DNA of 14,308 bases from an uncultured Porphyromonas sp. GTDB lineage: Bacteria > Bacteroidota > Bacteroidia > Bacteroidales > Porphyromonadaceae. Of the stretch, positions 14,283-14,308 are shown piece by piece. Every line of letters starts with the position of its first letter. The first letter of the stretch is position 1. The notes beneath the pieces were generated by a model, which had not been told where the DNA came from, did not search any database, and saw only the letters and a list, made by a program, of their open reading frames with translations. Both the position numbers and the translations under genes were made by a program. The stretch lies in assembly GCA_947253195.1 (NCBI GenBank), contig CAMXXM010000010.1, positions 1 through 14,308 of the forward strand. The letters run 5' to 3'.

Positions 14283-14308
14283 CTGTCTCTTATACACATC
14301 TCCGAGCC
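14283..14308. other. Sequencing adapter: Tn5 mosaic end plus Nextera read-2 start (not genomic)
   Basis: Bases 14283-14301 read CTGTCTCTTATACACATCT, the exact 19-base Tn5 mosaic end used in Nextera libraries. They are followed by CCGAGCC, the first seven bases of the read-2 adapter. All 26 terminal bases match, so this is untrimmed library adapter and not part of the organism's chromosome. Native sequence ends near 14282. Confidence 0.95.

Noticed and set aside
14283..14301. Tn5-type transposon end as a genuine mobile element
   Set aside because: The 19 bases are the hyperactive mosaic end used in library kits, are followed by Nextera adapter, and sit exactly at the sequence end.

Overview
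The window reads as a core-chromosome contig end from a Bacteroidota member, most likely Porphyromonas or a close relative in the Bacteroidales. The support is as follows. There are four good matches to the Bacteroidota -7 promoter box TAnnTTTG, each just upstream of a transcription unit. Shine-Dalgarno sequences are lacking. Base composition is moderately GC-rich by eye. Several families are typical of Bacteroidota (DUF3256-like secreted protein, coiled-coil membrane protein with a C-terminal beta domain, Bacteroidota-style pyruvate kinase). Genus assignment is inference. Every gene I can support lies on the minus strand, so the transcription order runs from right to left.

Right to left: bases 14283-14308 are not genomic. 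They match the Tn5 mosaic end plus the start of the Nextera read-2 adapter, so the native sequence stops at about 14282. A promoter box at 14237-14244 precedes a tight nine-gene run (14195 to 5476): a secreted two-PDZ protein, a secreted GH125 alpha-1,6-mannosidase-like enzyme, a secreted DUF3256-like protein, a single-pass coiled-coil protein, aroQ (shikimate pathway), pyk (glycolysis), a family-3 O-methyltransferase, rbfA (30S maturation) and an FtsX/LolC-like permease. Gaps range from -23 to +37 bases, so one operon is likely.

Next comes a monocistronic MFS transporter with its own promoter, preceded by an 11-bp direct repeat and followed by a cluster of strong, partly overlapping hairpins (3786-3863). 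Then comes rnpB (RNase P RNA, bacterial type A-like) with its own promoter box and a P1 stem that runs into a U-tract. Directly downstream lies a YihY/BrkB-family membrane protein. Its 3' flank holds a structured dyad element (1786-1858) and an intrinsic terminator (1683-1712). The terminator abuts the promoter of the last unit, a SIMPL-domain protein overlapping ligA by one base (TAATG). Only the first 295 codons of ligA are present before the left edge.

I see no mobile element, CRISPR array, tRNA, defence locus or obvious acquired island. The window is mostly ordinary core genome. The points most worth a second look are the uncharacterised envelope genes tied to central metabolism, the O-methyltransferase next to rbfA, the structured intergenic element, the internal repeat in the PDZ protein, and the adapter at the contig end.
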